A stretch of 64,000 bases of DNA from Castellaniella sp. MT123 (GTDB lineage: Bacteria; Pseudomonadota; Gammaproteobacteria; Burkholderiales; Burkholderiaceae_B), in the NCBI RefSeq assembly GCF_039614765.1, contig NZ_CP154879.1, forward strand, positions 186,001 to 250,000. The letters are read 5' to 3'. Under the pieces are notes generated by a model that was not told where the DNA came from, made no database searches, and saw only the letters and a list, made by a program, of their open reading frames with translations. Each line of letters opens with the position of its first letter. Position 1 is the stretch's first letter. The position numbers were made by a program, and so were the translations under genes. Shown here one piece after another: positions 42,696 through 50,639 of this stretch.

Positions 42696-43991
42696 ATGAC
42701 GATTGATTCCACACTGCCCGGTTTCCGCTCCTTCGCTCCGTCGGAACGGCTCGCCTGTCTGGCCCGGAAAGCCGGGCTGAGCGATGACGAGCAGGCCTTG
42801 CTGGGAGACGGCACAGCCTTGCCGCTGGCGGTTGCCGACGGCATGATCGAGAACGTTCTGGGCCGTTTTGAGTTGCCCTACGGCGTGGCCGGATACTTCA
42901 AGATCAACGGGCGCGACGTGCTGGTGCCCATGGCGGTCGAGGAACCCTCGGTGGTGGCGGCTGCTTCGTTCATGGCCAAGCTGGCTCGCCAGGCGGGCGG
43001 CTTTCAGACGTCCAGCACGGGGCCGATCATGCGGGCGCAGATCCAGATCCTGGGGGTCACGGATCCCTACGGCGCCCGGCTGGCCATCCTGCGGCAGCGC
43101 CAGGACATTATCGATTTGGCCAATAGCCGCGATCAGCTGCTGGTGCAGCTGGGGGGCGGCTGCCGGGATGTCGAGGTGCATGTGTTTCCGGATACCCGGC
43201 GTGGTGCCATGGTGGTCGTGCATTTGATCGTCGATGTCCGGGACGCCATGGGGGCCAATACAGTCAATACGATGGCGGAGTTCGTGGCTGGGCGTCTGGA
43301 ACAGATCACGGGCGGCAAGGTGCGGCTGCGCATACTGTCCAATCTGGCGGACTTGCGCTTGGCCCGGGCCCGCGTCCAGATCCCCGCCGACGCGCTGGCA
43401 ACCGGAGAGCATGCCGGGGCCGACGTGGTCTCGGGCATCGTCGATGCTTGCGAGTTTGCCGCCATCGACCCGTATCGGGCTGCAACTCACAACAAGGGCA
43501 TCATGAACGGGATCGATCCGGTCATTGTGGCCACCGGCAACGACTGGCGGGCCATCGAGGCCGGCGCCCATGCGTATGCTTGTCGCGGCGGGCGCTATAC
43601 GTCGTTGAGTACCTGGGAAACCTCGGTATCGGGGGATCTGGTCGGGACCCTGGAGATGCCGATGGCGGTGGGTCTGGTGGGCGGGGCGACCAAAACCCAT
43701 CCGCTGGCGCGTTTGTCGTTGAAAATCCTGGGGGTGACAACCGCCCAGGAGCTGGCGGAAATCGCGGTGGCGGTCGGGCTCGCGCAAAACCTGGGGGCGC
43801 TGCGCGCCTTGGCGACCGAGGGTATTCAACGGGGCCATATGGCACTGCATGCGCGCAATATTGCCATCAATGCGGGGGCCACCGGAGCGGAGATCGACTG
43901 GCTTGCCCACGAACTCGCGGCCGCGCATGACGTGCGCATCGATTTTGCCAGGTCGCTGCTGCAGGAACGGCGGCGTTCGCAACAGGCCTGA
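42696..43991 (+). CDS. mvaA: Class II 3-hydroxy-3-methylglutaryl-CoA reductase, NAD-type, degradative
   Basis: The 431-residue protein carries, at the same numbers as the Pseudomonas mevalonii enzyme, all catalytic residues: E83 in [11 protein letters not shown]267 in [10 protein letters not shown]283 in ATGNDW and H381 in [12 protein letters not shown]146 (ANSRDQL) is the residue that favours NAD over NADP in that enzyme. It would oxidise mevalonate plus CoA to HMG-CoA for carbon and energy. ispH in this window shows that isoprenoids come from the MEP pathway, so a biosynthetic role is unlikely. The HMG-CoA lyase (mvaB) that would follow is not adjacent. ATG 42696 gives the family length; an earlier start lacks support. 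Confidence 0.93.
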   Translation: MTIDSTLPGFRSFAPSERLACLARKAGLSDDEQALLGDGTALPLAVADGMIENVLGRFELPYGVAGYFKINGRDVLVPMAVEEPSVVAAASFMAKLARQAGGFQTSSTGPIMRAQIQILGVTDPYGARLAILRQRQDIIDLANSRDQLLVQLGGGCRDVEVHVFPDTRRGAMVVVHLIVDVRDAMGANTVNTMAEFVAGRLEQITGGKVRLRILSNLADLRLARARVQIPADALATGEHAGADVVSGIVDACEFAAIDPYRAATHNKGIMNGIDPVIVATGNDWRAIEAGAHAYACRGGRYTSLSTWETSVSGDLVGTLEMPMAVGLVGGATKTHPLARLSLKILGVTTAQELAEIAVAVGLAQNLGALRALATEGIQRGHMALHARNIAINAGATGAEIDWLAHELAAAHDVRIDFARSLLQERRRSQQA

Positions 43992-44059
43992 CGGCCCCGG
44001 GGGCTTCCAGGACACAACAACAGGACCGTTCAGGTCCCTTCATCCCAAGGAGACAATCC

Positions 44060-45262
44060 GTGAAATTTCGTATCTCGCGACTGGCGATTGCCGTGCTGGC
44101 GGCAACCGCATGCGTCGGGACCGCTTCCGCGGCCGACGATGTGATCCGTATCGGCTTCATTACCGACATGTCGGGGCCCTATGCGGATACGGATGGCCCG
44201 GGCGGGCTGGAAGCCATCCGGATGGCGGTGGCTGACGCCGGCGGTCAGGTGCTGGGCAAGAAAATCGAGGTGTTGTCGGCGGACCATCAGAACAAGGCCG
44301 ATATCGCCGCCACGCAGGTCCGGTCGTGGATCGACCAGGACCATATCAAGTTGCTGATCGGGGGCGTGAATTCCGCCACGGCTCTGGCCATGAACAACAT
44401 TGTGGCCGAGAAAAAGGTCCCCTATATCAATATCGCTGCGGCGACCGCCCGCCTGACCAACGAAAACTGCACGCCTTACACGGTCAGTTACGAGTACGAC
44501 ACGGTGGCGCTGGCGCGTGGCACCGGCTCGGCCGTGGTTGCGCAGGGCGGGAAATCCTGGTTCTTCCTGGTCGCCGATTATGCCTTCGGTCACTCGCTGT
44601 TCCAGGACACGTCGGCGGTGGTCAAGCAATACGGGGGCTCTGTTGTGGGGTCGGTCAAGCATCCGCCCAATTCGTCGGACATGTCGTCCTACATTCTGCA
44701 GGCCATGTCCTCGGGCGCGCAGATTCTCGGGCTTGCCAATGCGGGAGCGGACACCACCAATTCGATCAAAGCTGCCCACCAATTCGGCTTGACCGACAAG
44801 ATGAAGCTCGTGGGGTTGCTCATGACCATCAACGATATTCATGGTCTTGGCTTGGGCACGGCGAAGAATCTGCTCATGACCGACAGCTGGTATTGGGATC
44901 TGACGGATGCTTCGCGCGCCTTTGCCAAGCGCTTCTACGTAAAGATGCATCAGATGCCCAGTACGCATCAGGCTGCGGACTATTCGGCTGCATCGACCTA
45001 CCTGAAGGCCGTCAAGGCTGTCGGCACCACCGATGCCGACAAGGTCATGGCGCAGCTCAAGACCATGAAGATCGATGACTTCTACAACAGCGGCCGGATC
45101 CGTCAGGATGGCCGCTACGTGCATGACATGTATCTGTTCCAGGTCAAGACGCCGGCTGAATCCAAGGAACCCTGGGACTATCTGAAGAAGGTCGCCACGA
45201 TTCCGGGCGACGTTGCCTTCAACAGTTTGGCCGAGTCCACCTGCCCGTTGGTGAAGAAATAA
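44060..45262 (+). CDS. Branched-chain-type ABC transporter substrate-binding protein (orphan)
   Basis: The 400-residue PBP type I protein has a Sec signal peptide (AIAVLAATACVGTASAA, cleavage near 24) and RIGFITDMSGPYADTDGPGG, IGGVNSATALAMNN, FLVADYAFGHSLFQDT, typical of LivJ/urea/aromatic-acid binders. The start is GTG 44060 with AAGGAG 7 bases upstream. It lies 68 bases after mvaA on the same strand, but no permease or ATPase is near, so it depends on partners elsewhere. Its position suggests that it captures mevalonate or a related acid; this is inference. Confidence 0.85.
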   Translation: MKFRISRLAIAVLAATACVGTASAADDVIRIGFITDMSGPYADTDGPGGLEAIRMAVADAGGQVLGKKIEVLSADHQNKADIAATQVRSWIDQDHIKLLIGGVNSATALAMNNIVAEKKVPYINIAAATARLTNENCTPYTVSYEYDTVALARGTGSAVVAQGGKSWFFLVADYAFGHSLFQDTSAVVKQYGGSVVGSVKHPPNSSDMSSYILQAMSSGAQILGLANAGADTTNSIKAAHQFGLTDKMKLVGLLMTINDIHGLGLGTAKNLLMTDSWYWDLTDASRAFAKRFYVKMHQMPSTHQAADYSAASTYLKAVKAVGTTDADKVMAQLKTMKIDDFYNSGRIRQDGRYVHDMYLFQVKTPAESKEPWDYLKKVATIPGDVAFNSLAESTCPLVKK

Positions 45263-45309
45263 TCCGACTGGGCGGTTGACGAACGGGATGCCGCGAACGG
45301 CGCGTGCGG

Positions 45310-45627
45310 CTATTCGGGCTTCAGTGTCGACAGGAACGCGGCGATGTTGGCGATGTCCGAGTCGGTGAGGCCTTGCGCCATGGGCTGCATGATGTCGTTT
45401 TTGCGGGTCCCGTCGCGGAAGGCCTTTATCTGGGCGGTTAGATACTGATCTTTCTGGCCCGCCACATTGGGATAAATCGGTGCGATGGAGATGCCCTTGG
45501 CACCGTGGCACGCCATGCAGGTCGCCTCGTATCGGATCTTGCCGGCGGCTGGGTCGGCCGCGCTGGCTGTGACGCTTGACAGGGTCGCAGCCAGCGCGAC
45601 GTTCAGGATGAGCAGGGTCTTGATCAT
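45310..45627 (-). CDS. Class I c-type cytochrome, periplasmic
   Basis: The 105-residue protein has a signal peptide (residues 1-23, ending TASAA) and a haem c motif CMACH near residue 37, followed by IAPIYPNVAGQKDQYLTAQI and MQPMAQGLTDSDIANIAAFL with the axial Met, as in cytochrome c4/c553-like proteins. It carries electrons in the periplasm. It is the last gene of the nor cluster, 52 bases after the small membrane protein, so it may deliver electrons to NorC. GGAG is 9 bases before ATG 45627. Confidence 0.88.
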   Translation of the reverse strand: MIKTLLILNVALAATLSSVTASAADPAAGKIRYEATCMACHGAKGISIAPIYPNVAGQKDQYLTAQIKAFRDGTRKNDIMQPMAQGLTDSDIANIAAFLSTLKPE

Positions 45628-45679
45628 GATCTTGGTCTCCGGCAATGGGCTTTCACGGTGTTTTCAGCGTGGCGGAGCG

Positions 45680-46006
45680 TCAGGAGGAGGGTGCCGGTTT
45701 GTAGATCGCGGCCCACAGTGCGATGGTCGGCACCAGGACACCGATCCACAAGCCGCTCCAGAATGTGAGTTCCGGCAGCGTCGGCAAGGGCAGCAGCGAC
45801 AGCACGCCCAGTGCGATGGCCAGCACGACGTTGACGTTGCTGAACCAGGGGTGGCTGTCGCTGCGCCGGGCCCAGAGCGCCATGAGCAGCATCAGGATGG
45901 CGAAGGCCGCCAGCGGAAAATAGGGCTGTTCCACCCAGGTCGGATGCAACACCGTCGCGTAGACCAGCGCCAGCCCCAGGATCGTGTTGATGAGATTCGG
46001 AATCAT
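45680..46006 (-). CDS. Small membrane protein Y of the nor cluster, hypothetical
   Basis: The 108-residue protein has three or four hydrophobic helices (about 2-20, 30-47, 57-75, 82-102) joined by a short ARRSDSHPWFSNVN loop. It matches no family I can name. ATG 46006 overlaps the stop of the previous gene as ATGA, so translation is coupled in the order norC-norB-X-Y. The gene position suggests a role in assembly or stability of nitric oxide reductase, but nothing in the sequence proves this. Confidence 0.7.
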   Translation of the reverse strand: MIPNLINTILGLALVYATVLHPTWVEQPYFPLAAFAILMLLMALWARRSDSHPWFSNVNVVLAIALGVLSLLPLPTLPELTFWSGLWIGVLVPTIALWAAIYKPAPSS

Positions 46007-46302
46007 GGCTCCAGCTCCTCGTGGGTATGCAGGCGTTCCAGATAGCGCCAGGTGAGTGGGGGGATCACCGCGTAGGCAATCGCGCTGGCCAGGATCAGCA
46101 GCTTCCATTCGATGTCCAGCGGTGTCATCGTGCCCACCGCGACCGCGCACAGAAAAGCGGCCGCATAGCACAGCCGTCCGATCCGGACCCAGCCGGGTCG
46201 CGCGCGCAGGCGCCCGATGCTGTAGAGACCGGCATAGGCCCCGCCTGCCAGGACGAACAGCCCCAGCAGCAGCGCCGTTTCAATGAGCGAGGCCGCCGTC
46301 AT
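46003..46302 (-). CDS. Small membrane protein X of the nor cluster, hypothetical
   Basis: The 99-residue protein has three hydrophobic helices (about 5-28, 42-60, 66-84) and a short C-terminal tail rich in charged residues (ERLHTHEELEP). No family is recognised. It overlaps norB upstream and protein Y downstream by 4 bases each (ATGA both times), so the three are translated together. It is not NorE (a cytochrome oxidase subunit III relative, larger) and its length is only near that of NorF. Confidence 0.7.
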   Translation of the reverse strand: MTAASLIETALLLGLFVLAGGAYAGLYSIGRLRARPGWVRIGRLCYAAAFLCAVAVGTMTPLDIEWKLLILASAIAYAVIPPLTWRYLERLHTHEELEP

Positions 46303-47708
46303 GCCGTCTGGACCTGGGCGTCTGGCTGGACCAGGTGCCTGGGTGCCGTGAGCAGGTTGTAGACCAGGACGACATAGCCCAGCGCGAAGATGACGCCAAA
46401 GCCCAGTCTGGCGTACATGCCGGAGATGAACCAGGGATTTTCCGAGGCCACGGTGAAGGCCATGAGCGTGGACCCGCCTTCGGCGCGGCCGACCAATGCC
46501 TGCGTCATGCCGGACACCAGAAGCGCCATGACCATGCCCACCATGCCGAAGTTCAGCAGCCCGTAGCCCCATTTCCAGGCGGGACCGTCCATGAAGGCGA
46601 TGCCGGAGACCTTCTGTTTGACGACGTAGAGCACGGCGATGATGCCGCAGACATAGGCGCCATAGAACGCGAAATGTCCGTGGGACACCGTCCATTGGGT
46701 GCCGTGCGAGTACAGGTTGATCTGTGGCAGCGTCATCATGAAGCCCCAGATGCCGGCGCCGATGAAATTCAGGAAGGCTTCGGTCGTGATCCAGTAGAAA
46801 GCCGGCCGGTTGGCTGTCTTCAGGCGGTGCATCCCGGCGTCATAGACGGCGTGCACGACCATGCCGAGCAGGGGCAGGGGTTCGAGCGCGGAGAAGAATC
46901 CCCCGATGCCGAGCCAGTACTTCGGGGTCCCGATCCAGAAGTAATGGTGTCCGAGCCCGAGGATGCCGGCCCCCAGCACCAGCATGACTTCGATGTACAG
47001 CCAGGTCTCGACGATGCGGCGCGAGGTGCCCATCACGTCCATCAGCACCAGCGCCATCACGCAGCCGATGAGCACTTCCCAGGTGCTTTCCACCCACATG
47101 TGCACGAGCCACCACCACCAGTACAGATCCCGGGACATGTTCGGGTCAGACGGGAAGGCGTCGAGATAGACCAGCAGCAAGGGAATCAGGTCGAGCACCA
47201 GCACCCACATGATGCCCGTCATGCGGTGGGCCTTCATGCAGGTGGCGATCACGTTGTAGGCGAACACGCCCATGACGGCCACCACGCCGATCGACGCCCA
47301 CCGGGGAGCCTCGACGTATTTGCGCCCCTGGTTGATGAGCCAGAGGGTGGATTCCGTGGCGGGTCCGTACTGCACGAAGATGAAGACGAGGGCGACGATG
47401 GCGACGACCGCGCAGAACACCCAGAAGGTGAGTTCGGCCAGCCATATGCCTTCGACTTCGCGGCCGAGTTCCTTGGGCAGATACCAGTACACCGCGCCCA
47501 GGAAGCCCATGAGCAGCCAGATCACCAGCACGTCGATGTGCAGGATCTTCGAGTTGTTGAAGTTGAAGACGTTGTAGAGCAGCGATGGCTGGATGTAATA
47601 GGCCGCCGTCAGCAGTCCGAAGACGATCATCACGCCAAAGAGCGTGACAGCCGCGATCAGGTATCGGACGGCCAGTTTCTGCGAGCGGGACAGTGCGGAA
47701 TAGTCCAT
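46299..47708 (-). CDS. norB: Nitric oxide reductase subunit B (cytochrome c-dependent)
   Basis: NorB reduces 2 NO to N2O in the inner membrane. The 469-residue protein has twelve helices and every metal ligand of the Pseudomonas aeruginosa enzyme at nearly the same numbers: haem b His57 and His345, haem b3 His343 (VSHGHFAFYG), iron FeB His203 (VHMWVEST), His254-His255 (GLGHHYFW), and the glutamates E207 and E276. It lacks the N-terminal extension of quinol-type NorZ, and norC is adjacent, so it is the cNOR form. Two small membrane proteins follow by 4-base overlaps; norQ and norD are absent. Confidence 0.96.
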   Translation of the reverse strand: MDYSALSRSQKLAVRYLIAAVTLFGVMIVFGLLTAAYYIQPSLLYNVFNFNNSKILHIDVLVIWLLMGFLGAVYWYLPKELGREVEGIWLAELTFWVFCAVVAIVALVFIFVQYGPATESTLWLINQGRKYVEAPRWASIGVVAVMGVFAYNVIATCMKAHRMTGIMWVLVLDLIPLLLVYLDAFPSDPNMSRDLYWWWWLVHMWVESTWEVLIGCVMALVLMDVMGTSRRIVETWLYIEVMLVLGAGILGLGHHYFWIGTPKYWLGIGGFFSALEPLPLLGMVVHAVYDAGMHRLKTANRPAFYWITTEAFLNFIGAGIWGFMMTLPQINLYSHGTQWTVSHGHFAFYGAYVCGIIAVLYVVKQKVSGIAFMDGPAWKWGYGLLNFGMVGMVMALLVSGMTQALVGRAEGGSTLMAFTVASENPWFISGMYARLGFGVIFALGYVVLVYNLLTAPRHLVQPDAQVQTA

Positions 47709-47723
47709 GAGCGTGTCCTTTCG

Positions 47724-48359
47724 TCAGTTCTTGGTGATCTTCCCGAAATTCGCAGGGAACCCGTTGGTGTTGATGGACGCCAGCCACTTCAGGTAGGCGA
47801 CTGTGGCTGTGGCCTCGTCCTGGGTGATCTGCAGATTGGGCATGCGGCGCGCCCAGGTCGGGTAGCGATCCGGGTGCATGAGGAACATGACCATCGCGTC
47901 CTCGCGGGTCTTGGCGCCGGTCATGGGAACCCAGATCTGATCCCAGGCCGGGTCGAGCCATGCCTTTGTCAGGTCGGGGCCGTAGTAGGCGCCGTTGCCG
48001 AAGATCGTGTGGCAGTCCATGCAGGCTCGGCTCTGGATGACGAGCTTGCCTTTGACGATCAGGGATTCCGCCTCGGCGGGGGTGACCTGTTTGCCAAAGA
48101 GAGGCTCGGGCCCACCGATGACGGGAACGTCCATGCCTTGCGACCAGTCGCGTTGGTAGCCGATGTGCTGGTTGATGACATCGTATGAGGGGACGTTTTT
48201 GCCGCCTGCGGTGATGACCTGCAGGCTGTCGGCCGACAGAAAGGCAAGCACGACGAGCATCACGAGCGTGGTGCTGATCGCCCCGGCTCGCCAGAAGATG
48301 GGGTCTTGTATGTCCAAACTGCCTTTTACCGACCTGACACCTGAGTTCCTGGTCTTCAT
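47724..48359 (-). CDS. norC: Nitric oxide reductase subunit C, extended form
   Basis: NorC is the membrane-anchored cytochrome c that feeds electrons to NorB. The 211-residue protein has one helix (about 24-43) and a haem c motif CMDCH (113-117) followed by FGNGAYYGPDL and the Met ligand in RRMPNLQI (M173). It is about 60 residues longer than usual NorC (near 146-150): an N-terminal extension of about 20 residues and an inserted periplasmic stretch (about 45-105) before the haem site. It is the first gene of the nor cluster and is preceded by two FNR-type boxes. Confidence 0.93.
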   Translation of the reverse strand: MKTRNSGVRSVKGSLDIQDPIFWRAGAISTTLVMLVVLAFLSADSLQVITAGGKNVPSYDVINQHIGYQRDWSQGMDVPVIGGPEPLFGKQVTPAEAESLIVKGKLVIQSRACMDCHTIFGNGAYYGPDLTKAWLDPAWDQIWVPMTGAKTREDAMVMFLMHPDRYPTWARRMPNLQITQDEATATVAYLKWLASINTNGFPANFGKITKN

Positions 48360-48436
48360 CGTCCGTTCCTTTCCGGTTTGAAGGCGGCGGCTGCGTCTGG
48401 AGACCCTACGCTAATCCTGTGCGATTGTGGTTGTAT

Positions 48437-48450
48437 TTGATTTGCATCAA
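48437..48450 (-). promoter_or_regulatory. FNR/NnrR-type box upstream of norC (proximal)
   Basis: TTGATTTGCATCAA is a perfect TTGAT-N4-ATCAA palindrome, the site of FNR, ANR, DNR or NnrR-type activators. Its centre is about 84 bases before the norC start. A site at -41.5 would put the transcription start near 48402, with TAGCGT as a possible -10. Confidence 0.85.
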
Positions 48451-48455
48451 GGATT

Positions 48456-48469
48456 TTGATATTTATCAA
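48456..48469 (-). promoter_or_regulatory. FNR/NnrR-type box upstream of norC (distal)
   Basis: TTGATATTTATCAA is a second perfect TTGAT-N4-ATCAA palindrome, centred 19 bases from the first. The pair may bind two dimers or two different regulators of the family. Confidence 0.82.
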
Positions 48470-48511
48470 TCCATCTGCCCGCAATCGGGGGATTTCCCCT
48501 ACCCGATGTGC

Positions 48512-49702
48512 TCATGAACCTGCAGCAGCGGGGGCCGTGTGTGGCCTGATATGCCGGGCGATGACCAGCGCGAGCAGCAGCAGGCCGCCGCCCGCGCTGG
48601 CGAAGATCAGGGTGTCGGACAGGTGGTCCGCAGTCCATGCAGCCGCCATGATGCCGACTGACTGACCCAGAAACAGGCTGCAGGCGAATAGCGACATGGA
48701 TGCCCCGCGCATTGCGGGCGCCATCTGGGTGGCGTTCGTCTGCAGGGTGTTGTGCAGGCAATAGAACCCGAAACCCGCCAGTGTGCAGGCTGCCGGGGTC
48801 CATATCAGCATCGGTGCGTACGCGAAGGACACCAGGCCCACGCACAGCGACAAGCCGCCCAAAAGGGCCAGGCCCGGTTCCCCGATCCGGGGCAGCAAGT
48901 GTGCGGCCATGCGCGTGTAGATGAACCCGCCGACCGCATAGAATGCGGCGATTCCCCCCGCTGTCGCCAGCGATACCTCGTGATGTGCCTGCAGAAGGCT
49001 GGGGATGAAGGCAAGAGGGCCCGCTGAGAGCGCGCCTTCGATGGCGGTTACGGTCAGGATCCAGCGGGCCCTGGGCAGGGTCAGGATATCCAGCAGCGCT
49101 CGTATGCCGCGGTGGGTTGCAGGGAGTTGCGGCGGCTGGCTTAGCGCGGTGCGCAGCAGCAAGGTCCCGGATACCAGGAAAGCGGCTGCCAGCAAGGCAA
49201 AGACTGGCCGCCAGCCGATCCATTGGGCAATCATCCCGCTGATCCATTGCCCGACCAGCATGCCGGTAACACCCGCGCTGACCAGTCTGGCCAGCGAGAC
49301 CTGTCGGGCCGTGTAAGGCACGTTATCGCCGATCCAGGCCATCGCCAGCGGGAAGATCCCGGCAGCGGCGGCGCCCGACACGATCCGGGCCGTCACGAGC
49401 CAATCCAGGTCTGGCGCCATCATGGCGATGCTGTTCCCGATGACACAGGCCAGAGTGCACAGGGCAATGATCCGCAGTTTGCCGTAACGGTCGCCCAGCG
49501 GGCCGAAACACAGCTGGCAGACACCGTAGGCGATGGCAAAGACGAAAATCACCCGGGCGGCGTGACCGACCGTGACCGAGAACTCGTCGGACAGCAGCGG
49601 CAGGAGCGTGTCGCATGCCCGCATCGAGGCGAGGCTGGCAAAGCAGCACGCATTCAGCAGCCAGGCGACCTGGGCGCGGGACGGGGGGCTGGCGGTGGAA
49701 AT
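48512..49702 (-). CDS. MFS transporter (YnfM-like), probable ATT start
   Basis: The 396-residue protein (if it starts at ATT 49702) has twelve hydrophobic helices, PLGDRYGKLRIIALCTLACV with the loop 2-3 MFS motif, and no clear substrate clue. The first in-frame ATG is at 49624, but this would cut into helix 1, whose residues VAWLLNACCFASLAS are encoded upstream. A perfect AGGAGGT lies just before: 7 bases after it comes ATT (49702-49700) and before that ATC, in frame. Non-AUG starts ATT/ATC are rare (infC is the known case). A sequence error or mutation of an ATG is the alternative. Confidence 0.75.
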   Translation of the reverse strand: MSTASPPSRAQVAWLLNACCFASLASMRACDTLLPLLSDEFSVTVGHAARVIFVFAIAYGVCQLCFGPLGDRYGKLRIIALCTLACVIGNSIAMMAPDLDWLVTARIVSGAAAAGIFPLAMAWIGDNVPYTARQVSLARLVSAGVTGMLVGQWISGMIAQWIGWRPVFALLAAAFLVSGTLLLRTALSQPPQLPATHRGIRALLDILTLPRARWILTVTAIEGALSAGPLAFIPSLLQAHHEVSLATAGGIAAFYAVGGFIYTRMAAHLLPRIGEPGLALLGGLSLCVGLVSFAYAPMLIWTPAACTLAGFGFYCLHNTLQTNATQMAPAMRGASMSLFACSLFLGQSVGIMAAAWTADHLSDTLIFASAGGGLLLLALVIARHIRPHTAPAAAGS

Positions 49703-49772
49703 GATATGACCTCCTGGAACAGTTCAATCGACTGAGCGAGGTGTCAAGGGTACCGCCTAGTCCGTTGGCACG

Positions 49773-50411
49773 TCAGCCGGCGTGCCGCTGGTTCAGCGCC
49801 ACCCAGCGCTGCACCGACGGGCGGCCCCACTGGTGGCGGACGTAATCGGCCAGGCGGGGCGGCACGGCATCGCCGACCGCCACCAGGCGGTTCAGCATCA
49901 GGGCCAGTTCGAAGTCTGCGATGCTCCAGGCGCCGAACAGTTCCAGGGATTCCTGAGGCAATAGATGTTCGGCGGCAGCGACGAGTTTGCCCACCGCCTC
50001 GCGCGCTGTGGCGCTGAGCGCGGGCAGCGGCGCGGCGGGCTTGGCGAACAGATTGTCCGTGGAACGTTCCTGGCGGATCGTAGCCAGGTCCGTGCGCAGC
50101 CAGGCCTGGATCTGGCGGGCCCGCGCGCGCTGCCGCGCATCGCGGGGATAGAGCGCGGTCCCCGGGAACGTGTCCTCGATATATTCCGTGATGGCGGAAG
50201 ACTCGGTCAGGGCGAATCCGTCGTGTACCAGCATGGGGACCTTGCCCGTCAGCGACTGGCTCAGGTAGTCGGGGCGGCGCTGTTCACCCTGCGCCAGATC
50301 GACCGGCACCAGTTCGAAGTCCGCGCCCTTTTCCGTCAGTGCCACATAGGCCGACATCGCATAGGGGCTGTGAAAGCCGCTGTCCGTATAGAGTATTGTT
50401 TTGCTCGACAT
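49773..50411 (-). CDS. Glutathione S-transferase family protein (YfcF-like)
   Basis: The 212-residue protein has an N-terminal thioredoxin-fold domain (MSSKTILYTDSGFHSPYAMS, then GKVPMLVHDGFALTESSAIT with the cis-Pro and ESSAI glutathione-binding residues) and a helical C-terminal domain. It resembles E. coli YfcF, which helps against peroxides. GGAG lies 8 bases before ATG 50411, preferred to one 8 codons upstream. It has no operon partner; a deletion scar lies just upstream. Confidence 0.87.
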   Translation of the reverse strand: MSSKTILYTDSGFHSPYAMSAYVALTEKGADFELVPVDLAQGEQRRPDYLSQSLTGKVPMLVHDGFALTESSAITEYIEDTFPGTALYPRDARQRARARQIQAWLRTDLATIRQERSTDNLFAKPAAPLPALSATAREAVGKLVAAAEHLLPQESLELFGAWSIADFELALMLNRLVAVGDAVPPRLADYVRHQWGRPSVQRWVALNQRHAG

Positions 50412-50461
50412 GCTGGAATCTCCGGAATGAGCCATGAAGCGTCCTGTCAGGCCATGACCGC

Positions 50462-50625
50462 TCAGTGCAGGATCTTGGTCAGGAATTCCCGCGCCCGTGC
50501 GGATCTGGGCGCCTCGAAGAATTCGTCCTTGGACGTGTCCTCCACGATAGCGCCGGTATCCATGAAAATCACGCGGCCGGCGACTTTTTTCGCGAATCCC
50601 ATTTCGGGCGTCACGCAGACCCGAT
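50462..50625 (-). pseudogene. C-terminal remnant of a GlnQ/GltL-type amino acid ABC ATPase
   Basis: On the minus strand the frame ending at TGA 50464-50462 reads VTPEMGFAKKVAGRVIFMDT then GAIVEDTSKDEFFEAPRSAR and AREFLTKILH. This is the tail of polar amino acid ABC ATPases; in the intact family VTHEMGFA holds the H-loop histidine, here replaced by Pro. The Walker motifs and the rest are gone. It abuts the damaged metC. It is a relic with no function expected. Confidence 0.75.
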
Positions 50626-50639
50626 CCGGGTTCGGATTC

